A stretch of 64,000 bases of DNA from Gammaproteobacteria bacterium (GCA_002746645.1 PDPU01000026.1:1-64000), one strand, 5' to 3'; positions 29,111 through 38,479 are shown, numbered from the stretch's first letter. The notes: generated by a model from the letters alone, not told the origin. Program-made: numbers and translations.

Positions 29111-31189
29111 CTATTGTTTGCTCAGAGTTCGCTGCAGCAACCCGATGTTGCGAATCCACGGCTGATTTCGCTGGGCTGCGGCCGGCATCTTTTCGATCAC
29201 GGTCTGTGCCGCGGACAGCGACGGATAGAGCCCGTGCAACAGCGCGTACCATGTTCTGCCGTCACGTTCGAAGGAATAGATCGAATTCGGCGGTGTGAAT
29301 TCGTGGGTATCGAGAAAGCGCACCACCGTGAGCAGATCGGTCGAGGCGATCATCTGCACGCTGTACTGATTCGAAGGCTGCAACAGTACCCAGTTCGGTG
29401 ATTCGAGGTTTTCACGCTGCAGCGCCGCATCACCCAGGCCGCCGGTTTCCTGGGCCGTGTCAGCGTCGCCGGTCATGTCGACGGGAGCGGCAGTGGCGGC
29501 TTCTGCCGTCTGTGAGTCGCGGCTGGCCTCGCCGCTGGCCTCGCCTGTCGCTGAGGTTGCGGTGGCATCGGCTGTGTCGTCTGCAGGTGTCGCGTCGTCG
29601 TTGGCGGCAGCACGCGCGGTTGCATTCGCTGTGTCGCTTGCCGTATCGGTCGTATTGTCTGTGTCTGTGTCTGTGTCTGTGTCTGTGTCTGTGTCTGTGT
29701 CTGTGTCTGTGTCTGTGTCTGTGTCTGTGTCGCTGGTCGCGGCGACGCGGGTGCTGGTGTCGGTGTCGGTTTCGTTCTCGGTGTCAGCGGCTCGAGCGGC
29801 CGTTGCGTCACTGCCGGAATCCTCCGCACGGTTTGCGGCCGAGTCTGTCCCGGTGAGTGCGTCATCGGCTGCACTGCTGCTTGCGTCACCGGCCGTGTTT
29901 TCATCGGCCCCGCTGCTGGCGGCGTCACCGATCGTGTCACCACTGGCCCTGCTGCTGGCGGCATCGCCGGACTCAACATCGCCGGGCTCAGCATTGACGT
30001 TACGACGGCTGCCGGTCAGGGTGTTCTCCGTCAGGGCGTCATCGGTCTGGGCGCCACCGGTCAAGGTGTCGCTGCTGGAGAGGTCCGTTGGTGAGGCATT
30101 GTCTGTCGCGGTGTTTTTTCCCATGTCACCCTGGATGCCGGCGTCTTTCTCTTCACCGATCATGGCAAGGGTGTTGCCGGTCGCTGGCGCATCCTGTGCG
30201 GTGCCGTTCGTGTCGACGGCGGCATCATGATCGACCGGACTCGGCGAACGCCACAGAAGTCCGATACCGATCAGGATTGCGGCCAGTGCCCCGAGGCCGA
30301 ACTTCCACAGGCGTCCGCGGCCGTTGTCCACCGTGCCACGCAGAAGGTGGCCGAAACCACCGTTTGTGCGCACTGACGTTTCGTCACCGTGAAGGGCACT
30401 GACGTCTTCGTTGATGAGTTGTGCTGCTGCCTGCTGAAGTGCCGCCGGGTAGCCGCCGGATTCGGCCATCAGGTGATCGATGTCCTCTTCGCTGAACGGC
30501 AGTTCGCCATCGTAGCCGGCCATGGCGAAGCGCTGCTCGAGGAAGGCGACGGCTCGCGTCCGGTCCATCGGTTCGATCGCCAGGCTCGAATAAGGCAGGT
30601 CGGCGCCACCGGGGAGGAGTTCCGGGATGCGATTCTCGAAATCCTCGGGTGCAGCGAGGGCTACGCGCAGCACCGAATCGAACTGGCGGTTCATGTACAG
30701 CATGCCGGAGAGCAGCTTGATCAGTTCGGCATCTCCGGTGAGGTGCGCGTCGTCGAGGAGCACGGTGCTGATACGGTTCTGATCGACCAGTGACTGCAGC
30801 TTCGGTGCCAGTGCATCGAGAATGTCCGGCAGGCTCTCGGGCGGTTCGGTCTGGAAGGCTTCGAGCATGCCGGCAAAGAGATTCAGGGTGCTGAACTTCG
30901 GTCCGCCCGTGACCGGAAAGCACAGCACACGATTGCCGCCGTGGTTCGCGAGCAGTCTCAACAGCGTGGATTTTCCCGCGCCCGGTCCGCCGAGAATCAG
31001 CAGGAGATCATCTCCCGTGATCAGTGCCTGCCGGATTTCGGTCAGGAGTTCGGCGGTGTTCTCGTCGGTGTCGCTGCTGGCTGTGTCTTCTTCGTCCACG
31101 AACGGCTGGCGCAGCAGGTCAAGTGCCGTGACTGCGGCATCGGACAGCAGCGGCGCTTCAGCAGATTCGGGCGATTCCGGTGACGACAT
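29111..31189 (-). CDS. damX: DamX-like cell-division protein: AAA ATPase, membrane helix and SPOR domain
   Basis: Starting at ATG 31189, the protein has an N-terminal AAA/ExeA-like ATPase with Walker A GGPGAGKS (residues 67-74) and a Walker B-like ISTVLLDDAHL. One membrane helix follows (about 292-311). A long low-complexity Asp/Thr/Ala/Ser linker comes next, and a C-terminal SPOR domain (about 615-690, SPNWVLLQPSNQYSVQMIAS). SPOR domains bind denuded peptidoglycan at the septum. The placement after aroK-aroB is that of DamX in other gammaproteobacteria. The linker contains an uninterrupted hexamer array. At 692 aa it is longer than the E. coli protein (428). Confidence 0.87.
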   Translation of the reverse strand: MSSPESPESAEAPLLSDAAVTALDLLRQPFVDEEDTASSDTDENTAELLTEIRQALITGDDLLLILGGPGAGKSTLLRLLANHGGNRVLCFPVTGGPKFSTLNLFAGMLEAFQTEPPESLPDILDALAPKLQSLVDQNRISTVLLDDAHLTGDAELIKLLSGMLYMNRQFDSVLRVALAAPEDFENRIPELLPGGADLPYSSLAIEPMDRTRAVAFLEQRFAMAGYDGELPFSEEDIDHLMAESGGYPAALQQAAAQLINEDVSALHGDETSVRTNGGFGHLLRGTVDNGRGRLWKFGLGALAAILIGIGLLWRSPSPVDHDAAVDTNGTAQDAPATGNTLAMIGEEKDAGIQGDMGKNTATDNASPTDLSSSDTLTGGAQTDDALTENTLTGSRRNVNAEPGDVESGDAASSRASGDTIGDAASSGADENTAGDASSSAADDALTGTDSAANRAEDSGSDATAARAADTENETDTDTSTRVAATSDTDTDTDTDTDTDTDTDTDTDTDTDNTTDTASDTANATARAAANDDATPADDTADATATSATGEASGEASRDSQTAEAATAAPVDMTGDADTAQETGGLGDAALQRENLESPNWVLLQPSNQYSVQMIASTDLLTVVRFLDTHEFTPPNSIYSFERDGRTWYALLHGLYPSLSAAQTVIEKMPAAAQRNQPWIRNIGLLQRTLSKQ
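29661..29731. repeat. Hexanucleotide array (GTGTCT, about 12 copies) in damX
   Basis: The plus strand carries about twelve perfect copies of GTGTCT, encoding on the minus strand an Asp-Thr dipeptide repeat at residues about 487-510 of DamX. The array has no mismatches, which suggests recent expansion or ongoing slippage. Six-base steps change the linker by two residues and keep the frame. Confidence 0.95.
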
Positions 31190-31268
31190 CAAACTATGAC
31201 CTGGCAATGAAACGGTGTCGGGAATATCTGTCGAGCATAGTACAAGACGCCCCGCGTGGCCTTGAATC

Positions 31269-32360
31269 TCAGGCCGTGAAGTGCTCGAGGGTGCGCTGGA
31301 GTGCTGCCGGATCGTGATCACGGCTGACGAAGGCTTCGCCGATCCCCTGCAGGAGAATGAGCCGGATTTCGCCGTCGGCAACCTTCTTGTCGCGTGCCAT
31401 GTACTGCATGAAGCGCTCGGGCGTCATTGCCGCGGGGGGTGCAATCGGCAAGCCGGCGCGTTTGATCAACGTCGTGCCGCGCTCGGCCGAGACGGCATCG
31501 AGAAGGTCCAGCGACTGCGAGAGGTGCATGGCCATGACCATGCCGGCGCCGACGGCCTCGCCGTGCAGCCATTCGCCGTAACCCATGGCCGCTTCGATGG
31601 CGTGGCCGAAGGTGTGTCCGAGGTTCAGCAGCGCCCGCTGGCCGCGCTCGGTTTCATCCGCCTCGACCACGCGTGCCTTGATTTCGCAGCAGCGGCGGAT
31701 GGTGGTGGCGGTGGCGTCACTGTCGCCCGCGAGCACCGCGTCGAGATTCGTTTCGAGCCAGGTGAAGAAGTCGGCGTCGATGATGAGCCCGTACTTGATG
31801 ACTTCGGCGAGGCCCGCGTGCAGTTCGCGTTCGGGCAGGGTGCGCAGTGTGCGGGTGTCGGCCACCACGGCCACCGGCTGATGGAAGGCGCCGATCATGT
31901 TCTTGCCGAGTGTGTGGTTGACGGCGGTCTTGCCCCCGACCGAGGAGTCGACCTGGGCGAGCAGTGTTGTCGGGACCTGGATGTAATCGACGCCACGCTG
32001 GTAGCAGGCGGCAGCGAAACCCGCCATGTCGCCGATGACGCCGCCACCAAGTGCGATCACCGTGGCGCCGCGGTCGAATCCGCCTTCGAGCAGGGCCGTG
32101 AACACCGCGTCGAGCGTGTCCATCGACTTGAAGGCTTCACCGTCGGGCAGAATCACGCTGTCCGCCGGGGTGTTGCCGAGCGCGTCGAGCAGGGTGTCGA
32201 GGTAGAGCGGCGCGACCGTGGTGTTGGTCACGACCAGTACCCGTCTGCCCGAGAGCGCCGACCAGGTGTCGGCCTGAGCGAGCAGTCCCTCGCCGATGGT
32301 GATCGGATAGCTGCGATCGCCGAGGTCGATGGCGACGTGCTGTATGGCAGAAGAGGTCAT
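31269..32360 (-). CDS. aroB: 3-dehydroquinate synthase
   Basis: AroB is the NAD- and metal-dependent second enzyme of the shikimate pathway. It starts [20 protein letters not shown] and has the diagnostic [41 protein letters not shown] and [11 protein letters not shown]. The metal ligands are expected in [19 protein letters not shown] and [11 protein letters not shown]. The length of 363 aa is normal. It lies 6 bases after the aroK stop, in the conserved aroK-aroB-damX order. Confidence 0.96.
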   Translation of the reverse strand: MTSSAIQHVAIDLGDRSYPITIGEGLLAQADTWSALSGRRVLVVTNTTVAPLYLDTLLDALGNTPADSVILPDGEAFKSMDTLDAVFTALLEGGFDRGATVIALGGGVIGDMAGFAAACYQRGVDYIQVPTTLLAQVDSSVGGKTAVNHTLGKNMIGAFHQPVAVVADTRTLRTLPERELHAGLAEVIKYGLIIDADFFTWLETNLDAVLAGDSDATATTIRRCCEIKARVVEADETERGQRALLNLGHTFGHAIEAAMGYGEWLHGEAVGAGMVMAMHLSQSLDLLDAVSAERGTTLIKRAGLPIAPPAAMTPERFMQYMARDKKVADGEIRLILLQGIGEAFVSRDHDPAALQRTLEHFTA

Positions 32361-32366
32361 GCAGTT

Positions 32367-32903
32367 TCAGCTCTTGTTGGTGGAAGCAATGAGGTCGTGC
32401 CGCTTGAGATGGTTGAGGATGCGTGTGACGACATGGTGCATGCGGCGCGAATCGGTGGCGATCTCGACGTCGGCCACGGCCCGGTAGATGGGTTCGCGCT
32501 CGCGCATCAGTTCGGCAAGGCGTTGTTTCGGGTTCGCGGTCTGCAGCAGCGGGCGCGAGGTATCGCCCGAGACACGCCGGAACTGTTCGTCGGGGTCGAC
32601 CTTGAGCAGAATGACATGACCGCGGCGGCGCAGACGTTCGCGGTTGGCCTCCCTGAGCACCGCGCCTCCACCTGTTGCCAGCACGACGTCGGGCAGGTTC
32701 GTGAGTTCGTCGATGATGCGCTCTTCGCGTTCGCGAAACCCGGTTTCCCCCTCGTATTCGAAGATGGTGGGAATGTCGACACCGCAGCGCTCTTCGATTT
32801 CGCGGTCGCTGTCGTGGAACCCGTAGCCGAGCCGACGCGCCAGCGCCCGCCCGACGCTGCTCTTGCCGGCCCCCATCGGCCCCACGAGAAAGATGCTGCT
32901 CAA
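32367..32903 (-). CDS. aroK: Shikimate kinase
   Basis: AroK phosphorylates shikimate. Using TTG at 32903 the protein is 178 aa and begins with the standard SSIFLVGPMGAGKSSVGRAL, in which GPMGAGKS is Walker A. The shikimate-binding DSDREIE, the ETGFREREE block and ATGGGAVLRE are all present. The frame is open another 79 codons upstream, but that part is a 9-bp repeat and a terminator. A -10 element just upstream supports the TTG start. No strong ribosome site is seen. Confidence 0.92.
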   Translation of the reverse strand: MSSIFLVGPMGAGKSSVGRALARRLGYGFHDSDREIEERCGVDIPTIFEYEGETGFREREERIIDELTNLPDVVLATGGGAVLREANRERLRRRGHVILLKVDPDEQFRRVSGDTSRPLLQTANPKQRLAELMREREPIYRAVADVEIATDSRRMHHVVTRILNHLKRHDLIASTNKS

Positions 32904-32937
32904 GAGAGGCTTTGAATCACGCGCGAAAGATCGTCTG

Positions 32938-32943
32938 ATTCTA
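32938..32943 (-). promoter_or_regulatory. Predicted -10 element for aroK-aroB
   Basis: TAGAAT on the minus strand matches TATAAT at five of six positions and lies 34 bases before the proposed aroK start. The matching -35 region is poor. It stands between the pilQ terminator and aroK, so the aro genes probably have their own promoter. Confidence 0.35.
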
Positions 32944-32996
32944 ATGCACTTGCTCGAGCACGTCGCCATTGCGGGCAGCAGCATCCCTTGACGGTC

Positions 32997-33068
32997 GGTC
33001 TGGTCGGTCTGGTCGGTCTGGTTGGTCTGGTTGGTCTGGTCAGTCTGGTCAGTCTGGTCAGTCTGGTC
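32997..33068. repeat. 9-bp tandem repeat between pilQ and aroK, eight copies
   Basis: Eight adjacent units of GGTCTGGTC and its variants (GGTCTGGTT, AGTCTGGTC) fill 32997-33068. The variants are grouped in blocks (two, two, one, three), the pattern expected from stepwise duplication. The array lies directly after the pilQ terminator and before the aroK promoter region. Confidence 0.92.
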
Positions 33069-33087
33069 GGGCGGCTCGCGTCGCAAC

Positions 33088-33118
33088 GAAAAAGGCCCGC
33101 CGGGGGAGGCGGGCCTTT
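33088..33118 (-). terminator. Rho-independent terminator after pilQ
   Basis: On the minus strand a perfect 11-bp stem (AAAGGCCCGCC pairing with GGCGGGCCTTT, 33091-33101 and 33108-33118) with a 6-base loop is followed by a short T run at 33089-33093. It stands 45 bases after the pilQ stop and should end the pilMNOPQ transcript before aroK. Confidence 0.88.
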
Positions 33119-33162
33119 CGCTGTTGCTGACAGGAAGCACCGCTTCCCGCCGCGTCGATCGA

Positions 33163-35379
33163 TCAGTAGTCGATCGACACGTTTTCCTTGATGATCCTGG
33201 GCGTCACGAATACCAGCAGTTCGGATTTCTCGTCCTGCTTGGTGGAGCGCTGGAAGAGTTTGCCGATCAGCGGCAGCTTGCCGAAGAAGGGCACGAAGTC
33301 GCGGTCATCGATGATCGACTGCTCGTAGACGCCGCCGAGTACCACGGTCTCGCCGTTGTCCACCAGCACCTGGGTACTGAGTTCGCGGGTGTCGATACTC
33401 GGCACGTTGAGCTGACCTGCGCCGAAGATCTGACCGACGGTGTCCTTGTTCACCTGCAGATCCATCACGATGCGATCGTCGGGCGTGATCTGCGGCTTGA
33501 CCTTCAGGCCCAGTACGGCCTTGCGGAAGGATACCGAGGCAGCACCGCTCGAAGAGGCTTCGAGGTAGGGGATTTCCACGCCCTGCTCGATGTAGGCTTC
33601 GTGCTGGTTGGCCGTGATCACACGCGGGCTCGAGATCACTTCACCGGTGCCTTCTGCCTGCATGGCCGAGAGTTCGAGTTCGAGCAGCGTGCCGAAGGGG
33701 AGTTTGGCAAGTGCGATGCCGAGCGATCCGGCCGGGTTCGAGGCCGGCAGATTCACGTTGAAGCGGTCGGACGTCGAGAGACTGTCATTGTTGCCGAGGT
33801 CGGTAACGCCGTTGGCGTTACCCGAGAGCAGGAAGCCGTCGCCGCGTTCGCCACCGGGATTGGCGGTGTTGCGGTTGTAACCCCAGCGGATGCCGAGCTC
33901 GCGGTTGAAGTCATCGGAAGCGACCACGATGCGCGATTCGATCAGTACCTGACGAACCGGCACGTCGAGTCGATGCAGCACGGCACGGATCTCCGCGAGC
34001 TGGTCGACTGTGTCGTTGATCAGCATGGTGTTGGTGCGCTTGTCGACGGAGACGCTGCCGCGCTCGGTCAGGAGACCACCTTCTTCGGACTTCAGCAGCA
34101 TGGCAAGCTCGGCTGCCTTGGCGTAGTTGGCCTGGAAATATTCGGTGCGCAGCGGTGCAAGTTCGATCTTCTGCTGCATGCCTTCGAGTTCGATACGCTC
34201 GCGCGAGGCGATCTCTTCGGCCGGGGCGATCATGATGACGCTGCCGGCCTGACGCTTGCCGAGGGCTTTCGTCTGCAGAATGATGTCAAGGGCCTGATCC
34301 CAGGGTACGTTCTTCAGCCGCAGCGTCAGCTTGCCCTTGACCGAGTCACTGACGACGATGTTGAGGTCGGTGAAGTCGGCGAGCAGCTGCAGTACCGAGC
34401 GCACTTCGATGTCCTGGAAGTTCAGCGAGAGCTTTTCGCCGACGTAGCCGAATTTGGCCTTGCGGTTTTCCTCGATTTCTTCCTTGCTCATCGGCTTCAG
34501 TTCCACGGTGAACATGTCGTCCGACTGGTAGGCGAGTTGTTCGAACTCCTGCGTGGCGGGCTGGATGATCACCTTGGTGCCGCGCTTGTTCGAGATCGCG
34601 TCGATGAACTGAACCGGTGTGCCGAAGTCCATGACGTCGAGTCGACGCTGGAGTTTCGCGGCGAGGTCGGTGTCGGGGAATTCGACGATGATGCGTCCAC
34701 CTTCCTCGCGCATGTCACTGACGACGCCGGCCGAAGAGAGGTTGAACATCACGCGGCCTTCGCCCATCGGGCCGCGGCGGAAATCGAGGCCGTCGATGGA
34801 GTTGCGGCTGGCGACCACCGGGCCGGCGGCCGTCGCCGCGGTGTTCTGATCCAGCAGGATCGAGTTCTTCGTCGCGGCGGCGCTGCCTGCAGCCTTGCCG
34901 CGGGATTCAAGCCGAGCCGAGTCATTGCTCTTGTCGTCGAGCGTGACGAGCAGCTTGTTGCCCTGTACCGAGGTGTAGTAGGGCGTCATCGATGCGAGAT
35001 TGATGACCACACGGGTGCGGCCACCGGCCTCGACCGTCGAGACGTGCTGCAGGAGCCCCGAGCTGATGTCGACGCGACGTTCGTCGAGTTCGTTGCTCGT
35101 GTCCTTCAGATCCAGTGCAATGCGCGCCGGATTGTCGATGGTGAAGGCCTGCGGGTTGGCAGCGGGTGCGGCGAGCGTGAGCTCCACCTGCTGCTTGTTG
35201 CCCGGCAGGGTCACGTGGTTCACGTCCAGCAACTGGTTGCTGGCAGCCTGGAGCTGCTGGCTCGCCAGAGCGATGCCGGCGAGCACGGCGAGGGAAGTTG
35301 CACGAATGACAGAGCGCATGTTGCCCCGGCCGTTTCGATACAGGTTTACACGGGCTTGCATTTTCATCTCCGTATTCAT
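33163..35379 (-). CDS. pilQ: Type IV pilus secretin PilQ
   Basis: PilQ forms the outer-membrane ring through which type IV pili pass. After a signal region (about residues 20-45) come two AMIN-like beta domains (about 50-260, peptidoglycan-binding). A secretin/TonB short N domain follows (LSLNFQDIEVRSVLQLLADF), then an N1 domain, and the secretin core ends in the signature VPFFGKLPLIGKLF. Blocks such as VLIESRIVVASDDFNRELGIRWG and TGEVISSPRVITANQHEAYIEQG are typical. The length of 738 aa is normal. It is the last gene of pilMNOPQ and is followed by a strong terminator. Confidence 0.96.
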   Translation of the reverse strand: MNTEMKMQARVNLYRNGRGNMRSVIRATSLAVLAGIALASQQLQAASNQLLDVNHVTLPGNKQQVELTLAAPAANPQAFTIDNPARIALDLKDTSNELDERRVDISSGLLQHVSTVEAGGRTRVVINLASMTPYYTSVQGNKLLVTLDDKSNDSARLESRGKAAGSAAATKNSILLDQNTAATAAGPVVASRNSIDGLDFRRGPMGEGRVMFNLSSAGVVSDMREEGGRIIVEFPDTDLAAKLQRRLDVMDFGTPVQFIDAISNKRGTKVIIQPATQEFEQLAYQSDDMFTVELKPMSKEEIEENRKAKFGYVGEKLSLNFQDIEVRSVLQLLADFTDLNIVVSDSVKGKLTLRLKNVPWDQALDIILQTKALGKRQAGSVIMIAPAEEIASRERIELEGMQQKIELAPLRTEYFQANYAKAAELAMLLKSEEGGLLTERGSVSVDKRTNTMLINDTVDQLAEIRAVLHRLDVPVRQVLIESRIVVASDDFNRELGIRWGYNRNTANPGGERGDGFLLSGNANGVTDLGNNDSLSTSDRFNVNLPASNPAGSLGIALAKLPFGTLLELELSAMQAEGTGEVISSPRVITANQHEAYIEQGVEIPYLEASSSGAASVSFRKAVLGLKVKPQITPDDRIVMDLQVNKDTVGQIFGAGQLNVPSIDTRELSTQVLVDNGETVVLGGVYEQSIIDDRDFVPFFGKLPLIGKLFQRSTKQDEKSELLVFVTPRIIKENVSIDY

Positions 35380-35381
35380 GA

Positions 35382-35918
35382 TCAGTCTTCAGTCATGGCG
35401 AGCTGGGCGTCGCGGTTGACCCAGCCACTGAGGCCATCAGGCACGAGCTCGACAATGTCGATGCGGTTTTCCGACACCGACACGATCCGGCCGTGGTTCT
35501 GTCCGGCATAGTTGCCGGGCTGCACACGGTGAATCGTGCCGTCGGGGTCCTTGACCAGCCCCCAGGTCTGGGCTTTCTGTTGCAACAATCCGACCATCTT
35601 CAGCGAGTCGATCGGATAGCTTTCGAGTGGTTCGCGTCGACGCGTGGTCTGGGGACGGGGCCCGGTGTACTCGGTGTCGTCGACCCTGGTGGACACGGTG
35701 CCGACGAGTTCGGTCTGGGCGCGGAAGGGATCGCGTACATCGAAGGCGTCGTAGGCAAAGGTCTGGTACGGCGGAAACTCGGGCAAGGGTTCAACCTGGC
35801 CATGATGCTTGTGCTTCGTCTCTTCGATGAAGCGTTCGAGATCCGACTGGTCGTTGCTACAGGCACCGAGCAGGGCAGCCAGGCCGAGCAGCAGCGGTAT
35901 TGGAGTCAGGCGGCGCAT
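35382..35918 (-). CDS. pilP: Type IV pilus lipoprotein PilP
   Basis: PilP links the inner-membrane PilN/PilO complex to the secretin. The signal peptide ends in a lipobox (LAALLGAC, Cys near residue 20). The mature part has the YDAFDVRDPFRAQ block and the C-terminal beta domain with SLKMVGLLQQKAQTWGLVKDPDGTIHRV. The length of 178 aa is normal. The stop is 2 bases before the pilQ start. Confidence 0.95.
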   Translation of the reverse strand: MRRLTPIPLLLGLAALLGACSNDQSDLERFIEETKHKHHGQVEPLPEFPPYQTFAYDAFDVRDPFRAQTELVGTVSTRVDDTEYTGPRPQTTRRREPLESYPIDSLKMVGLLQQKAQTWGLVKDPDGTIHRVQPGNYAGQNHGRIVSVSENRIDIVELVPDGLSGWVNRDAQLAMTED

Positions 35919-35921
35919 GGC

Positions 35922-36539
35922 TTATTCGTCCTCCTCGAGATAGCGGTAGGTGGTGGCCACCAGCTCCATCTTCAGCTCGCCCGTCATGTTCGACGGCCGT
36001 GCACTGGTGCTGCGCTGTTTAAGATCCTCGATGTTGATGCCGTTGAGCGTCACGATGCGAGGCAGAGCGGCAAGGCCACTGATGAACTGGCCGAACTGGT
36101 GGTATTGGCCGCTTACCTGTATTTCTATCGGGTACTCGGCATAGAACTCCCGTGGCACTTCGCTCTGCGGTTTGAAGTACTTGACCTCGAGACCACTGGC
36201 CACACTGGTTTGCGACAGGTCGACGAGCAGACTCTCGATGTCGGTCTTGTTCGGCAGCTGGCGAAGCATGACGTTGAAGGTCTTCTTCATTTCTTCGAGC
36301 TGCTCGACGTAGGCTGAACGGTTGGCCGCCTTCGATTGCTCGGTGTCGAACTTGATGCGGAGTTCCTGCTCTTTCGCCTGAACGGTCCTGAGCTTGTCGC
36401 GCTGAGGCTGGATCAGGAAGTGGAAGATCAGACCCAGCACCACGGCGCAGCCGATCATGATGGTGATGATGCGAAGCGGCAGGGGGGCCGTGCCGATGCG
36501 CTTGAGATCCTCAACATCGATGTTGATGTCAGATGTCAT
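35922..36539 (-). CDS. pilO: Type IV pilus inner-membrane protein PilO
   Basis: PilO has one N-terminal membrane helix (about residues 21-43, LRIITIMIGCAVVLGLIFHF) followed by a coiled coil. A ferredoxin-like periplasmic domain follows, with the family block LPNKTDIESLLVDLSQ and HQFGQFISGLAALPRIVTLN. It dimerises with PilN and positions the pilus machine. The length of 205 aa is normal. It overlaps pilN by 11 bases. Confidence 0.95.
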   Translation of the reverse strand: MTSDINIDVEDLKRIGTAPLPLRIITIMIGCAVVLGLIFHFLIQPQRDKLRTVQAKEQELRIKFDTEQSKAANRSAYVEQLEEMKKTFNVMLRQLPNKTDIESLLVDLSQTSVASGLEVKYFKPQSEVPREFYAEYPIEIQVSGQYHQFGQFISGLAALPRIVTLNGINIEDLKQRSTSARPSNMTGELKMELVATTYRYLEEDE

Positions 36540-37101
36540 TCTCGTCTTCCTCCGTTTCGGCTTCCGGTCGCACCTGTTTCACGCTCAGCGTGAAGTTCGA
36601 AATGACGTCGTTGTCGTCGGCCTTGATCACGTCCAGGCGCGGATCGGCGAAGTAGTCGCTCCGGTCCATGCGACGCATCAGGGCCGAGACGCGGGCGTTG
36701 GATTCGGCGCGCCCTTCGAGAATCAGCCGGTCTTCGCCTTCCTGACGCATGTTGGTGAGGAAGATGCCGTCGGGGAGACGTGTCGCCACTTCCTGGAAGG
36801 TGTGCACGATCTGCGGACGCTGGCCCTGCAACTGCTGGATGATTTCCATGCGTGCAAGGAGGTTGTTCTTGGTTTCCTCGAGTTCCTTGATCTCCTTGAG
36901 TTCTTCCTGAAGGAGAGCGATCTCGGAATCGAGACGCTGGTTGCGCTTCTCCTGGAAGGCCACCTTGTCGTCGAAGAACTTGTAGCCACCGAAGCCGGCG
37001 CCTCCGGCAAGGGCCATGCACAAGGCCATGAGGATGCCGAATTCGATGTTCTTCTCCCGGCGGTAGGTCTCGCGCCAGGGAAGAAGGTTGATGCGGGTCA
37101 T
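36529..37101 (-). CDS. pilN: Type IV pilus inner-membrane protein PilN
   Basis: PilN begins with the conserved cytoplasmic peptide INLLPWRE (residues 4-11) that binds PilM. A membrane helix (about 20-40), a coiled coil and a periplasmic domain follow. The C-terminus is unusually acidic (ETEEDENDI). The length of 190 aa is normal. Overlaps with pilM (4 bases) and pilO (11 bases) indicate translational coupling. Confidence 0.95.
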   Translation of the reverse strand: MTRINLLPWRETYRREKNIEFGILMALCMALAGGAGFGGYKFFDDKVAFQEKRNQRLDSEIALLQEELKEIKELEETKNNLLARMEIIQQLQGQRPQIVHTFQEVATRLPDGIFLTNMRQEGEDRLILEGRAESNARVSALMRRMDRSDYFADPRLDVIKADDNDVISNFTLSVKQVRPEAETEEDENDI

Positions 37102-38165
37102 TTCTGTACTCCTCTGAGTGCGAGACCGCAGGCGATCATCATCGCCGGGCCATCGTCATGCAGACGCTGGGCGGGAATGTCGGAACCGATCGGCATGTGG
37201 GCGAAGGGCTCGGCGATCACGGTCGGTGTGCCGATGCGTTGTTCGATGAGTTCGCGGATGTCCGGGATGCCGGTGCAGCCACCTGCCATGACGATGTGAT
37301 CGACGTAGTCGTTCTTGTCGGCAGAGAAGAAGAATTGCAGGAAGCGATTGGCCTGCTGCACGAGAAGATCGCGGAAGGGATTCAGCACGTCCTCTTCGTA
37401 GGTGTCGGGAAGACCGCCGGTGCGCTTGACGCGGCCGGCATCCTCGAAGGAGAGGCCGTAGCGGCGCATGATTTCCTCGGTCAGCTGCTTGCCGCCGAAG
37501 GGCTGTTCACGCGTATAGATGAGTTCGCGATCGCGAAGCACGCAGAGGCTCGTCATGCTCGCACCGATGTCGAGAATCGCCACCGTCTGACCGGCACCAC
37601 CGTCGGGAATCTGGTGCTCGATCAGCTGGAAGGCGTTTTCCATCGTGTAAGGTTCGACATCGACGATCTTCACGTCGAGGCCACCGATCTCGGCTGCCGC
37701 GGTGCGATCCTCGACGTTCTCGCTTCGCGAGGCTGCCAGCAGCACGTCGATCATGTCGGCGGCATGTTCGGAAGGGCCTTTCACGAAGAAGTCGAGATTC
37801 ACTTCCTCGAGCGAGTAGGGAATGTACTGGTCGGCCTCGAGCTGGATCTGGGCGTCGAGCTCATGATCCTTGAGCCCTTCGGGCATCTGGATGACCTTGG
37901 TAATGACCATCGCGCTCGGTACCGCCACGGCGCAGGCCCTAGTGCGAGTACCCGAACGCTTGACGGCGCGCGCGATAGCGTCGCCCACCGCCTCGACGTC
38001 CTGCAGGTTCTTTTCGTTGACCGCGTTTGCCGGCAGGGGCTCGACGGTGTAACTGACCACCTTGTACCCCTTCTTGGTGCTCTTGAGTTCGAGCAGCTTG
38101 ACCGAGGTCGCGGTGATGTCCAGGCCGAGCATGCCGGCGCTTCGTGCTGAGAATTTGAGTGCCAT
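37098..38165 (-). CDS. pilM: Type IV pilus assembly ATPase-fold protein PilM
   Basis: PilM is an actin-like cytoplasmic protein that binds ATP and the N-terminal peptide of PilN. From the ATG at 38165 (MALKFSARSAGMLGLDIT) it is 355 aa, the normal length. The open frame continues further upstream but no longer resembles the family. Actin-fold motifs are GLDITATSVKLLEL, VAILDIGASMTSLCVL and VMAGGCTGIPDIRELIEQR. It is divergent from ponA, as in pseudomonads. Confidence 0.96.
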   Translation of the reverse strand: MALKFSARSAGMLGLDITATSVKLLELKSTKKGYKVVSYTVEPLPANAVNEKNLQDVEAVGDAIARAVKRSGTRTRACAVAVPSAMVITKVIQMPEGLKDHELDAQIQLEADQYIPYSLEEVNLDFFVKGPSEHAADMIDVLLAASRSENVEDRTAAAEIGGLDVKIVDVEPYTMENAFQLIEHQIPDGGAGQTVAILDIGASMTSLCVLRDRELIYTREQPFGGKQLTEEIMRRYGLSFEDAGRVKRTGGLPDTYEEDVLNPFRDLLVQQANRFLQFFFSADKNDYVDHIVMAGGCTGIPDIRELIEQRIGTPTVIAEPFAHMPIGSDIPAQRLHDDGPAMMIACGLALRGVQK

Positions 38166-38479
38166 GTCAGGTTTAGCGCCAGAAACGTGCAATTCCTTAG
38201 GGGGAGCGTTCATTGCAATCCCCCGGAAATTCGAACTGGTTCGCAATCCTCCATTCGAGTGGTACATCGACATTGCTTCTGACCGGCAGCCCGATCGCAC
38301 CTTTTCGGTCATGGCGCGTCCAACCGACGACTGATGACGATGCCGCGGCATGTCGGAACATTGACGAATGGCCGGTCAGCATGACGACCGGGGAGTCAGT
38401 TCGGACGGCGTTCGCGTGCGACAGCCACCAGCGGGCAATTGCTATAATTCCTTGATCCAGAAAGGCTCACGGCCAATCC
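38166..38479. other. Divergent pilM / ponA regulatory region
   Basis: There is no gene in these 314 bases. On the plus strand an extended -10 element, TGCTATAAT (TATAAT at 38444-38449), lies 30 bases before the ponA ATG and should start that transcript near 38456. No good -35 accompanies it, in keeping with an extended -10 promoter. AGAAAGG at about 38459-38465 is a possible but distant ribosome site. A promoter for pilM is expected but not evident. Confidence 0.55.

Noticed and set aside
28666..29298. The whole plus-strand frame as an intact 210-residue gene
   Set aside because: Only the middle part resembles an IS4 transposase C-terminus. The start lacks family sequence and the end runs antisense into damX.
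29457..30230. A plus-strand frame of Ser/Val repeats opposite damX
   Set aside because: It is the antisense translation of the Asp-Thr-rich damX linker, with no start signal and no similarity of its own.
32904..33140. An N-terminal extension of AroK containing (DQT)n repeats
   Set aside because: It would cover the pilQ terminator and the 9-bp array. The normal AroK length is reached from TTG 32903, and a -10 element lies just upstream of that start.
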